Shown: positions 1 through 6,585, counted from the stretch's first letter. The stretch: DNA of 9,029 nt from CAYSND01 sp964642235 (GCA_964642235.1 CAZXOP010000083.1:1-9029), one strand, 5' to 3'. Notes: generated by a model from the letters alone, not told the origin. Made by a program: numbers and translations.

Positions 1-245
1 GGATAGAATATTTAAAATTTAAAGAAATAGAGTCCAGATTTGAATCCAATAGTTGTAAAAAAGAAGATACTCCTCTTTTATTGAACCAGTTGGATCTATT
101 ATTAAGAAACTCTGCAAAAATTAGCAAAAAGTTTAAAGCCATTAATAAGGGATTTCTATACGACAAAGAGCTAAATGAAATATGTGGTTTAAGAGTCGAA
201 AAAATGAATCAATTATACGATATCATTAAAAATATGGTTAGATAA
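1..245 (+). CDS. 3' end of an unidentified gene, truncated by the window edge
   Basis: An open frame enters from the left edge (codons in phase from base 3) and runs about 80 codons to a TAA at 243-245. The visible C-terminus is hydrophilic and rich in Lys, Glu, Leu and Asn. It lacks membrane segments and has heptad-like leucines (around PLLLNQLDLLLRN), so it is probably alpha-helical. I do not recognise a family. The stop lies nine bases before the ATG of the esterase on the same strand, with no room for a separate promoter or terminator, so the two are very likely co-transcribed. Unbroken frame, sensible composition and tight spacing support a real gene. Its start and function lie outside the window. 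Confidence 0.65.
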   Translation, partial: IEYLKFKEIESRFESNSCKKEDTPLLLNQLDLLLRNSAKISKKFKAINKGFLYDKELNEICGLRVEKMNQLYDIIKNMVR

Positions 246-254
246 AAATTTCTC

Positions 255-1064
255 ATGAAAAGTGGTTTAAAAAGATATATAGTTGCACTTTTTTCTCTTA
301 TAGTGTTGATATTTTTAGGTTATGTGTTGTATTGCAGCCCCTCTACCGGTAGGTTTTTAAAAAAGGAGAAATACGATGTTTATTTACTTATAGGTCAGTC
401 AAATATGGCCGGTAGAGGTTTGTTGTTGGAGAGTGATATGGATACTATTGAGGGTGTTTATATATTGAATGGTGATAATGTCATAGAGAAGGCGACTAAT
501 CCTCTAAACAAGTACTCTACCATTCGTAGAGAACTCTCATTACAGCAGATGTCACCCGCTTATGGTTTCTCAAAGGCGATTTATCAGAAAAGAGGCAATA
601 AGGTTTTGCTGGTCGTTAACGCAAGAGGAGGCTCTTCTATGGAGGAGTGGATGAAAGATAATATGGATAAAAATTACTATTCAGAAGCTGTCAGACGAAC
701 CAAATGTGCATTGAAATATGGTAATTTAAAGGGGATATTATGGCATCAGGGGGAGGCAAATAGCAAAAACCCTGAAAATTATATGGCACTCCTCTCGCAG
801 TTTGTTAAAGATTTGAGGGGAGACCTCTCTGCCCAAAATCTCCCTTTTATTGCAGGGGAGATCGCCCATTGGTGGGAGCCATATGCTTCAAATTTCAATC
901 CTGTAATTAGAACTATTTCAGAATATATACCCTACTCCTCTTATGTCTCTGTTGAGGGGTGCAAATCTGCTACTAACTCACTTTCTGACCCCCATTTTGA
1001 CAGGGAGAGCCAAATCCTTATCGGAGAGAGGTATGCTGAGAAAATAATAGAGGCTGGATATTAG
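255..1064 (+). CDS. Membrane-anchored SGNH/sialate O-acetylesterase-like carbohydrate esterase (SASA family)
   Basis: Predicted to remove acetyl groups from sugars or polysaccharides as a serine esterase. Residues 1-27 are a short positive stretch followed by a hydrophobic helix (about 8-26), a signal-anchor or uncleaved signal peptide, so the enzyme should face the periplasm or sit at the envelope. A Cys at 27 follows the helix but the preceding VLY is a poor lipobox. The SASA block starts at about residue 40: GQSNMAG gives the nucleophile Ser49, GILWHQGEAN (160-169) is the oxyanion-hole block with Gln165 and Glu167, and SDPHFD (244-249) near the end supplies Asp245 and His247. Asp and His are separated by one residue instead of the usual two. 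At 269 residues it is a stand-alone catalytic domain with no carbohydrate-binding module. It follows an unidentified gene by nine bases and probably shares its transcript. The family call is firm, the substrate is not known. Confidence 0.85.
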   Translation: MKSGLKRYIVALFSLIVLIFLGYVLYCSPSTGRFLKKEKYDVYLLIGQSNMAGRGLLLESDMDTIEGVYILNGDNVIEKATNPLNKYSTIRRELSLQQMSPAYGFSKAIYQKRGNKVLLVVNARGGSSMEEWMKDNMDKNYYSEAVRRTKCALKYGNLKGILWHQGEANSKNPENYMALLSQFVKDLRGDLSAQNLPFIAGEIAHWWEPYASNFNPVIRTISEYIPYSSYVSVEGCKSATNSLSDPHFDRESQILIGERYAEKIIEAGY

Positions 1065-1718
1065 CTAAGAGAGCCACTCCATAAGGAGTTTCTGAAATTT
1101 CGAGGATTGGCGAAATTCGTTTAGGGAATAATTTAGAAGAAAATCTTTTGATATATTTTCAGGTGCCAGCTCTTGTGTAAGGATAAACTCTTTAAGACGC
1201 AGGTAACTGCTGTATTTGTGCTCCTTAGGGTACCCCGGAGGAACTCTCTGCAGCTCTGTGGAGGTCTCTAATCTGAAATTCGGAGCAGCTTTAACAGCCT
1301 CTTCAAATCTCTCTCCCTCGTATAAAATATTGTCCCTTATTGTTTTAATTGTTCCCGAAGGGGGAAGGTGAAGACCTGTGGCGAGGATGCACTTTCCCAC
1401 ATATTCTCCATCCGAAGGTTCTAAATGGACATAATACCCCGGGTTCCCTGATTTTCTTCCACCGGGGGAGATATAGGCACTCATCCAATATTTGTAGGGT
1501 TCTTTATTAGGGCTAAAACGGACATCTCGATAAATTCTAAAGCAGGCTGTTTTAGGGGTTTGAATTCCAATCGAACTATCGAAGGTGTAAATTCCCTCTA
1601 TAACGCTCTCTATCAATGAGTCAAACTCTACCTTGGCTTCAAGGTAGATCTCTTTATGAGCATTAAACCACTCGCGGTTATTGTTCATTCTAAGCTCTGA
1701 AAGGAATTGAAGGTTCAT
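1065..1718 (-). CDS. DUF2461 (TIGR02453) family protein
   Basis: Matches the DUF2461/TIGR02453 family, whose biochemical role is unknown. Typical features are the N-terminal FLxxLxxNNxREWFxxHK motif (here residues 5-22), the FRIYRDVRFSPNKEPYK block (about 61-77) and a glycine-rich YISPGGRKSG segment followed by YYVHLEP. The length, 217 residues, is usual for the family, and no signal peptide or membrane segment is visible, so it should be cytoplasmic. The ATG is preceded by a -7 element 17 bases upstream, which supports this start. It is transcribed alone, diverging from the nucleoside permease. Its stop codon is directly adjacent to the esterase stop, so the two convergent genes have no intergenic bases between them. 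Family assignment is confident, function is not. Confidence 0.85.
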   Translation of the reverse strand: MNLQFLSELRMNNNREWFNAHKEIYLEAKVEFDSLIESVIEGIYTFDSSIGIQTPKTACFRIYRDVRFSPNKEPYKYWMSAYISPGGRKSGNPGYYVHLEPSDGEYVGKCILATGLHLPPSGTIKTIRDNILYEGERFEEAVKAAPNFRLETSTELQRVPPGYPKEHKYSSYLRLKEFILTQELAPENISKDFLLNYSLNEFRQSSKFQKLLMEWLS

Positions 1719-1735
1719 TTTCTTTTAATTTTCTA

Positions 1736-1743
1736 CAAAAGTA
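1736..1743 (-). promoter_or_regulatory. -7 promoter element for the DUF2461 gene
   Basis: Read on the minus strand this is TACTTTTG, a full match to the Bacteroidota -7 consensus TAnnTTTG. It ends 17 bases before the DUF2461 ATG, giving a short leader. No clear TTTG -33 element is seen. It lies 12 bp from the oppositely directed element of the permease. Confidence 0.6.
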
Positions 1744-1755
1744 GCAATGATTTTG

Positions 1756-1763
1756 TATCTTTG
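1756..1763 (+). promoter_or_regulatory. -7 promoter element for the nucleoside permease gene
   Basis: TATCTTTG matches the TAnnTTTG consensus exactly and lies 20 bases before the permease ATG. No good -33 TTTG is visible at the expected distance. Where one would lie, the -7 element of the divergent DUF2461 promoter is found. Confidence 0.65.
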
Positions 1764-1783
1764 GCTGCTAAAAAATAAATATT

Positions 1784-3085
1784 ATGAATGAAAGAGCAAG
1801 CGTTAAGCTAAGATTAATTTTGATGAATTTCCTTCAGTTTGCTGTCTGGGGGGCTTATTTAACTTCTCAAGGGAGATATCTTGCGGGGATTGGATTTGCA
1901 GAGAAAATAGGGTGGTTTTATGCAGTACAAGGGGTAGTTTCCATTTTTATGCCTGCCATAATAGGCATTATAGCAGATAAATGGATTCCGGCTCAAAAAC
2001 TTTTGGGGATTTGTCATTTAGTGGCTGCTTCATTTATGCTTGCCACGGGTTATTACGGTTTGACGGCAGGGGCAGAGGCCAATTTCTCTATACTCTTCTC
2101 ATTCTATACTCTTAGTGTAGCGTTTTACATGCCTACTATTGCCCTCTCTAACTCTGTGGCTTATAGTGTTATCGAAAAAGCAAAGATGGATACTGTTAAA
2201 GATTTTCCCCCTATCCGTATTTGGGGAACCATTGGTTTTATCTGCTCCATGTGGTTTGTAGATTTAATCGGATTTCAGGTTAATGCAAGTCAATACATCT
2301 CCTCAGGAGTACTAGGATTGCTATTGGGGGTTTATTGTTTCTCTCTTCCTAACTGTCCTGTTATCAAGGGTGGTGAGAAAAAATCTCTTGCTGAGGCTAT
2401 GGGACTTAAAGCTTTTGCGCTATTCAAACAGCGTAAGATGGCGATTTTCTTTATCTTCTCCATGCTGCTTGGAGTGGCACTCCAGATTACAAATGGGTTT
2501 GCAAACCCATTCCTTGGGGATTTTGGAAATCTTCCGGAATATGCCAATACTTTTGGAGTTAAGCACTCCAATATGCTGATTTCACTCTCACAGGTCTCTG
2601 AAACCCTCTGTATCTTATTAATCCCCTTCTTCTTACGCAGGTTCGGGATAAAGACGGTTATGCTTATGGCAATGGGTGCCTGGGTACTCCGTTTCGGACT
2701 CTTCGCAGTGGGGAATCCCGGTCCCGGAGTTTGGGCTTTCGTCCTCTCGATGATAGTTTACGGAATAGCATTCGACTTTTTCAATATTTCAGGTTCTCTA
2801 TTTGTAAACGAGAATACAGATAAGTCAATCAGGTCTTCTGCACAGGGACTCTTTATGCTTATGACCAATGGTGTAGGAGCAGCTCTTGGAACACTTGGTG
2901 CACAATGGGTGGTAAACACATTAGTGAATGCTAAAAAGGTTCCAATTGATGGAATAGTAAATTGGGAGTCGGTTATGGGAGGATGGAGTGCAGCTTGGGG
3001 ACTCTTTGCCCTTTATGCACTTGTGGTCACTGTTATGTTTGCAATACTATTTAAGTATAAACATCAACCGGTAAAAAATAGTTAA
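1784..3085 (+). CDS. MFS permease of the nucleoside:H+ symporter (NHS) family
   Basis: A 433-residue integral membrane protein predicted to import nucleosides with protons across the inner membrane. The N-terminus (LRLILMNFLQFAVWGAYLTS, residues 10-29) and the IGIIADKW loop (about 61-68) are characteristic of the NupG/XapB-like NHS family (Nuc_H_symport). Roughly twelve hydrophobic helices can be traced in two halves joined by a charged cytoplasmic loop near residues 195-220. The length agrees with the family (about 420 residues). The start is an ATG 20 bases after a clear -7 element. A hairpin with a short T-run just past the stop should end its transcript. It is an isolated gene with no nucleoside kinase or phosphorylase next to it, so the exact substrate (purine, pyrimidine or something else) cannot be stated. 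I am sure of the transporter family and less so of the nucleoside specificity. Confidence 0.85.
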   Translation: MNERASVKLRLILMNFLQFAVWGAYLTSQGRYLAGIGFAEKIGWFYAVQGVVSIFMPAIIGIIADKWIPAQKLLGICHLVAASFMLATGYYGLTAGAEANFSILFSFYTLSVAFYMPTIALSNSVAYSVIEKAKMDTVKDFPPIRIWGTIGFICSMWFVDLIGFQVNASQYISSGVLGLLLGVYCFSLPNCPVIKGGEKKSLAEAMGLKAFALFKQRKMAIFFIFSMLLGVALQITNGFANPFLGDFGNLPEYANTFGVKHSNMLISLSQVSETLCILLIPFFLRRFGIKTVMLMAMGAWVLRFGLFAVGNPGPGVWAFVLSMIVYGIAFDFFNISGSLFVNENTDKSIRSSAQGLFMLMTNGVGAALGTLGAQWVVNTLVNAKKVPIDGIVNWESVMGGWSAAWGLFALYALVVTVMFAILFKYKHQPVKNS

Positions 3086-3090
3086 TTTTT

Positions 3091-4167
3091 TTACATAAAT
3101 CTTAAAGCCTTTGTCATAAATCGTGGCAGAGGCTTTTTGCTATCTTTATTCTTCAGGTTCAGATAGATACCATATTTCTTCATAATAGGGACTTTGAAGG
3201 TCTCTACAAACTCAATAAGGGTGCCGTCGGGATCTTCCACGTATGTAAAGTGTCCGTTTGCCTCCCCCATGTCGAATTCTCTTCCACTGTCGCAGACAAA
3301 TGAGTGTCCGAGGGACTCGGCAGATTTGCGCACCCCCTCCATATTTCTTATGTCGAAACAGAGGTGAATATAACCCGGATCTCCCCAAAGTCTCCCTTCG
3401 TAGATTTTTACTGCTTCTCTCCACCCTTCCTGGTCTTTTTTCCCTTCGGGTTTTATTTTTTGGATAAGTTCAATAAAGGAGGTTCCCATAATTTCACAAA
3501 GGGGACCCATTATTGGTTTTGAGCGTTTTAGTAGCACCCTGCGGAGTTTTGATTCACCTCCCGGTACCCCTTTCAGGTCTTCAAAAACCCCTGTTTGGTC
3601 ATAGACAATGGTGTCATAATCGGTAAGTGTTCCATAGAACTTTATGGAGCGTTCCATATCTGAAACTCCGAGGATTACACCATTTGAGCCTCCGGTGTTT
3701 TTCTTCTGGTCAATAAAAACATAATCATCCTCTTCTACCTGGAAAAGGTTTCCCCAAGGGTCCCTAAGGAAGAAATGCTTTTTTCCTGAAGGGGAGGTGA
3801 CAAGTTTTGAAATCAAGTTCAATCCTCTCCTCTCAAACTCCGCAAAGGTCTCTTCGACATTCCGAGCTTTTATTTTGCAGACAAAAATCCCATAATCCCC
3901 CAATTGGTGTTCCACTTTTGGATAGTTCAATTCTCTCCCTCTCGGCTCCCAAACCTCAAATCCACCCCCTCCACGGAGGTTTATAGCGAGGATTGCATAT
4001 CGGGGTTGAGGTTTTCCTCCCGTGTAGGGGAGCATCTTCTCGGCTACCCCTTCGTCTCCGAAAATCTTTGTATTGAACCCGAAGTTTTCAATATACCACG
4101 GCCATGATTCGGCAACATTTTTTACTCCGATACCGACTTGTTGTATTCCACAAATTACTTTTTCCAT
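3091..4167 (-). CDS. Double VOC (glyoxalase/dioxygenase-fold) domain protein
   Basis: Carries two vicinal-oxygen-chelate modules, about residues 5-150 and 162-323, followed by a basic tail. Module 1 opens with IQQVGIGVKNV, ends with DPWGNLFQVEED and has WPWYIENFGF at the helix. Module 2 opens with GVILGVSDMERSIKFYG and ends with DPDGTLIEFVET. Metal-ligand positions are uneven. Module 1 has Gln10 where a His is usual, then Glu71 and Glu145. Module 2 has a hydrophobic residue (about Ile165) at the first position but keeps Glu233, His268 and Glu319, so if there is a metal centre it is more likely in module 2. The overall size (358 residues) and two-module layout recall HPPD-like dioxygenases, but I do not see enough to name a reaction. 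The ATG starts one base after the SDR stop, indicating one operon and probable translational coupling. Confidence 0.8.
   Translation of the reverse strand: MEKVICGIQQVGIGVKNVAESWPWYIENFGFNTKIFGDEGVAEKMLPYTGGKPQPRYAILAINLRGGGGFEVWEPRGRELNYPKVEHQLGDYGIFVCKIKARNVEETFAEFERRGLNLISKLVTSPSGKKHFFLRDPWGNLFQVEEDDYVFIDQKKNTGGSNGVILGVSDMERSIKFYGTLTDYDTIVYDQTGVFEDLKGVPGGESKLRRVLLKRSKPIMGPLCEIMGTSFIELIQKIKPEGKKDQEGWREAVKIYEGRLWGDPGYIHLCFDIRNMEGVRKSAESLGHSFVCDSGREFDMGEANGHFTYVEDPDGTLIEFVETFKVPIMKKYGIYLNLKNKDSKKPLPRFMTKALRFM
3104..3136 (+). terminator. Probable intrinsic terminator of the permease gene, inside the end of the VOC gene
   Basis: Arms 3104-3117 and 3123-3136 form a 14-bp stem with three G-T wobbles around a 5-base loop (AAATC). 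The core is AAAGCC/GGCTTT. A T-run (3134-3138) is formed by the end of the right arm plus two more T. It begins 18 bases after the permease stop and is oriented for the plus strand. On the minus strand no T-run follows. It lies within the last codons of the convergent VOC gene. The U-tract is short, so efficiency is uncertain. Confidence 0.5.
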
Positions 4168-4168
4168 A

Positions 4169-4960
4169 TTATGTAGCAGATATTTTCTTAGCTAATTTAT
4201 AAAAAAGCCAAGGGGTGAATTTATAAAAATAGACCATTAGAAGCTCTTTGCCCCCAATGAGTTTTTGTTTCTTCTCTTTTTCTATTGCCCTTAAGGCGAC
4301 TTTTGCACATTTTTCCACACTAATTCCATTTGCCTGCCCCGGGTCCATCTTCCCGTAAGCGCTCCCCGAAGCAGTTACTGCACTCATTGAGATATTGGTA
4401 TTAACCCTGCCGGGGATTAAGAAAGTGACTTTAATGTTCGGATATTCGAGTCTCAGAGCCTCATAAAAACCGATTAAAGCATGCTTCGAAGCGCAATAAG
4501 CGGAGCGCATTGGGAACCCGAAAAGTCCTGAAATGGAGGTGTTTACGGAGATGTGGGTAACCTCTGCGGATAAAAGCAGAGTGCGGAATTTTTTAATAAG
4601 ATAGACACCACCGAAGTAATTGATATCCATTATCTTTTTATCAATGGAGAAGTCGCTTTCAAGGGTAAGTGCCCTTTGCGAGATTCCGGCATTTAATACG
4701 AAGAAATTTGGTTTTAACCCCTCCGAATTGACGTAGTCCACCATGGAATCTATCGATTTAGTGTCAGAAAGGTCCATCTCAAAAGGGTATGCCTTAACAC
4801 CGAGAGCCTCGCAGTTAACTTTCACATTTTGGAGCGACTCTGCTCCGAGACCTGTGAGGATTACATTTGTCCCTCTTTTTGCGAATTGATACGCAATTGC
4901 TTCACCTATTCCGGAGCCTGCTCCGGTGATTAGAACTGTTTTTTCTTTGAATTCCACCAT
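4169..4960 (-). CDS. Short-chain dehydrogenase/reductase (classical SDR)
   Basis: NAD(P)-dependent oxidoreductase with a Rossmann fold. The cofactor loop TGAGSGIG is at residues 12-19, an MDL at 62-64 contacts the adenine, and NAG is at 90-92. The catalytic set Asn114, Ser142, Tyr155 and Lys159 (YCASK) is complete. Thirty-five residues downstream of Tyr155 or less, a PGRVNT stretch replaces the usual PGxxxT. The C-terminus (about 241-258) is aromatic and hydrophobic with Lys residues, which could lie on the membrane surface as in some DHRS7-like SDRs. The substrate cannot be read from sequence. The 263-residue length is normal. The ATG start is supported by a -7 element nine bases upstream. 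It is the first gene of a two-gene operon with the double-VOC protein, which begins one base after its stop, so both may act on one metabolite. Confidence 0.87.
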   Translation of the reverse strand: MVEFKEKTVLITGAGSGIGEAIAYQFAKRGTNVILTGLGAESLQNVKVNCEALGVKAYPFEMDLSDTKSIDSMVDYVNSEGLKPNFFVLNAGISQRALTLESDFSIDKKIMDINYFGGVYLIKKFRTLLLSAEVTHISVNTSISGLFGFPMRSAYCASKHALIGFYEALRLEYPNIKVTFLIPGRVNTNISMSAVTASGSAYGKMDPGQANGISVEKCAKVALRAIEKEKKQKLIGGKELLMVYFYKFTPWLFYKLAKKISAT

Positions 4961-4968
4961 AATAAATG

Positions 4969-4976
4969 CAAAAATA
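4969..4976 (-). promoter_or_regulatory. -7 promoter element for the SDR-VOC operon
   Basis: On the minus strand this reads TATTTTTG, matching TAnnTTTG, with only eight bases between its end and the SDR ATG. If it is used, the leader would be only a few bases long. No convincing -33 element is seen. It faces away from the GNAT element 14 bp further on. Confidence 0.5.
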
Positions 4977-4990
4977 ACAAAAAAAGAGTT

Positions 4991-4998
4991 TAAATTTG
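4991..4998 (+). promoter_or_regulatory. -7 promoter element for the GNAT gene
   Basis: TAAATTTG matches the consensus and ends only four bases before the GNAT ATG. Transcription would begin at or next to the start codon, implying a leaderless or nearly leaderless mRNA. The sequence is AT-rich, so a chance match remains possible. Confidence 0.45.
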
Positions 4999-5002
4999 TG
5001 AT

Positions 5003-5464
5003 ATGAATAAAATAGATATCAGAATAGCCACAGCAGATGATATTAAAATCATTACAGACTTTCAGGTTACGATGGCATTTGAAAGTGAAAATATGGTTTT
5101 AGATAGAGAGGTGGTATTGAGGGGAGTAACTGCAGTTATGAGTGATGAGACCCATTACAAAGGGGTTTATTATCTTGCAGAAAAAGAGGGGGAGATTATT
5201 GGTTGTCTGATGATTACAAAGGAGTGGAGTGATTGGAGAGCAGGGTGGGTTTGGTGGATTCAGTCCCTATATGTCCTTCCTCATCATCGTCGTCACGGAG
5301 TGTTTCGCTCGATGTTCGAATTTCTTAAAAAGGCAATATTTAACTCTGACGAGGTACGAGGCATCAGGCTCTATGTCGATAAAAGAAATGTCAGAGCACA
5401 GAAAGCTTATGAGTCTATCGGAATGAACGGGGAGCATTATACCACCTATGAGTGGATGAAATAG
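5003..5464 (+). CDS. GNAT-family N-acetyltransferase
   Basis: A 153-residue single-domain acetyl-CoA-dependent transferase, cytoplasmic. Residues 5-14 (DIRIATADDI) form the usual first strand and helix start. The central strand SLYVLPHHRRHG (88-99) is motif A, where Arg96-x-x-Gly99 matches the R/QxxGxG/A pyrophosphate loop except that its last glycine is replaced by Phe101. Motif B is LYVDKRNVRAQKAYESIGM (123-141) with the conserved Asn129 and Tyr136. The Trp-rich stretch ahead of motif A (about 75-86) is likely part of the acceptor site. The acceptor could be an amino acid, polyamine, antibiotic or protein N-terminus and is not deducible. It diverges from the SDR gene and converges on the WYL regulator with a 10-base gap. 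The start is the first ATG, right where GNAT domains begin. The next in-frame Met is at residue 24, too late. Confidence 0.85.
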   Translation: MNKIDIRIATADDIKIITDFQVTMAFESENMVLDREVVLRGVTAVMSDETHYKGVYYLAEKEGEIIGCLMITKEWSDWRAGWVWWIQSLYVLPHHRRHGVFRSMFEFLKKAIFNSDEVRGIRLYVDKRNVRAQKAYESIGMNGEHYTTYEWMK

Positions 5465-5474
5465 GGGCTTTTCG

Positions 5475-6377
5475 TTAACTATATTTTTCTAAACTCCTTT
5501 TAAGTATCTTTTTTATATTTTTTCTTAAACTCTCAGGTTCAATAACTTCGACATCTGTACCATGAGAAAGTATCTCCATAATGAAGTCGTGGGTTATGTG
5601 CAGGCGCAGTTTGATGCGTAATTCGTCTTTATTGTCTTTTATGATTTGCTGGGAAGAGTGCAATGGGAGAGTCTTTATATATTTCCCTTTCAGTTCATTA
5701 AATGATAACACAACATCTTCCGGTGGGGTAGGCTCGAAAGGGGTAATAATACCAAAGCTATCGCGGAAATAGTTGTTTAGATTAAATGTTTCAGGTCTAT
5801 TAAAATGCCTTCTGGTAATATCCAATTCAGATAGGCGGTCTAATGCAAAGGTTTTAAGACGATTATCGTTTGAATCCAACGCCAAGACATACCAACGGTT
5901 TTCAAATTCTTTAAGTGCGTAAGGGTCCACTATGCGCTTAGTTTCTTCATCCTCCCAAAATTTGCAATAGACAAATCGGATCTGCAAATTATTTTTAATG
6001 GCGTGGAGCAGTCCATAAAGGTTTTCAGTTCCTTGTGGACGCCTTTTTTCAAAATGAATATGCTCGGAAATACGGTCGCTTATATTCAGGGCATTAAATG
6101 TATCGAATGCTTCGAAGATTCGCTCGTTGGCTTCGACTTCATCCTCCGAATCAATATAATAGACTTTCTGCGAATAATTATATTTAATGTCAATACCGAA
6201 TAGCGAACGGATATCCTCCAAATCGCGCTGGAAAGTCCGTTTTGAGATAATAAAATTATACCCTTGTAATTCAGACTCATATTCCAAGTACTCCATTAAC
6301 TCATTAAAAGTACAATTATTTTTCCTGACCTTGTTAACTATCAGTTGATAGCGGGATATGGCTTCACGTTTTGACAT
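5475..6377 (-). CDS. WYL-domain transcriptional regulator (HTH-WYL-WCX)
   Basis: A 300-residue cytoplasmic DNA-binding regulator. Residues 1-75 form a winged helix-turn-helix, with a recognition helix around SKRTFQRDLEDI (45-56) and a wing around YNYSQKVYYI. The WYL domain follows at about 120-195, an SH3-like ligand-sensing fold. Its signature is NRWYVLALD (160-168), with the terminal Leu of WYL replaced by Val, and FALDRLSEL with Arg181, a residue often tied to nucleic-acid or nucleotide ligand binding. A WCX extension covers about 215-300. WYL regulators often control stress, DNA-damage or phage-defence genes. The gene diverges from the DUF4143 ATPase, and its own promoter overlaps a 19-bp palindrome, which suggests self-regulation and possibly control of the ATPase. 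The ATG is the first Met in a frame with a matching -7 element 41 bases upstream. Confidence 0.87.
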   Translation of the reverse strand: MSKREAISRYQLIVNKVRKNNCTFNELMEYLEYESELQGYNFIISKRTFQRDLEDIRSLFGIDIKYNYSQKVYYIDSEDEVEANERIFEAFDTFNALNISDRISEHIHFEKRRPQGTENLYGLLHAIKNNLQIRFVYCKFWEDEETKRIVDPYALKEFENRWYVLALDSNDNRLKTFALDRLSELDITRRHFNRPETFNLNNYFRDSFGIITPFEPTPPEDVVLSFNELKGKYIKTLPLHSSQQIIKDNKDELRIKLRLHITHDFIMEILSHGTDVEVIEPESLRKNIKKILKRSLEKYS

Positions 6378-6418
6378 AGTGTTATAGTATTATAGTTATG
6401 GACTATTCCATTTCATCA

Positions 6419-6426
6419 CAAAGATA
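6419..6426 (-). promoter_or_regulatory. -7 promoter element for the WYL regulator
   Basis: On the minus strand this is TATCTTTG, the same octamer as upstream of the permease and the ATPase. It lies 41 bases before the WYL ATG. The palindrome at 6436-6454 starts nine bases upstream, where the -33 contact of RNA polymerase would fall. Confidence 0.65.
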
Positions 6427-6435
6427 TAGATAGAT

Positions 6436-6454
6436 TACGACAAATTATGTCGTA
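6436..6454. promoter_or_regulatory. 19-bp palindrome, candidate operator
   Basis: TACGACA and TGTCGTA are perfect 7-bp inverted arms around AATTA. The G/C-containing arms stand out in an AT-rich region. The site covers the expected -33 zone of the WYL regulator's promoter, so a bound dimer would block transcription. The most economical reading is an autoregulatory operator for the WYL protein. Binding is inferred, not shown. Confidence 0.5.
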
Positions 6455-6500
6455 GGTAGATAATTTTGATTTCAGAACGAGGATTCAATTAGACGTTGCG

Positions 6501-6542
6501 AATTATTTGACATATTAAAGAGTGTGAAAAAATCAAATAATT
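6501..6542. repeat. 10-bp inverted repeat in the WYL/ATPase intergenic region
   Basis: AATTATTTGA (6501-6510) and TCAAATAATT (6533-6542) are perfect inverted copies separated by 22 bases. The right copy also overlaps a second, tighter inverted repeat, AATCAAA/TTTGATT (6531-6537 and 6542-6548). The sequence is AT-only apart from one G or C per arm, so chance is a real alternative. It lies upstream of the ATPase promoter and could be a regulator binding site. Confidence 0.4.
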
Positions 6543-6585
6543 TTGATTATTTCATAGAGTTTTATCAAAAATAAGAATAAATCAC

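Noticed and set aside
1076..1089. ACTCC-ATAA-GGAGT hairpin after the esterase stop as a terminator
   Set aside because: Only five base pairs and no T-run after it; too weak to call.
2332..2579. Two open frames on opposite strands inside the nucleoside permease
   Set aside because: They lie wholly within a well-recognised membrane protein gene, resemble no family and have no promoter of their own.
3212..3522. Several open frames inside the VOC gene, in other frames
   Set aside because: Low-complexity, Pro/Arg/Phe-rich translations overlapping a convincing gene; they are read-overs of its codons.
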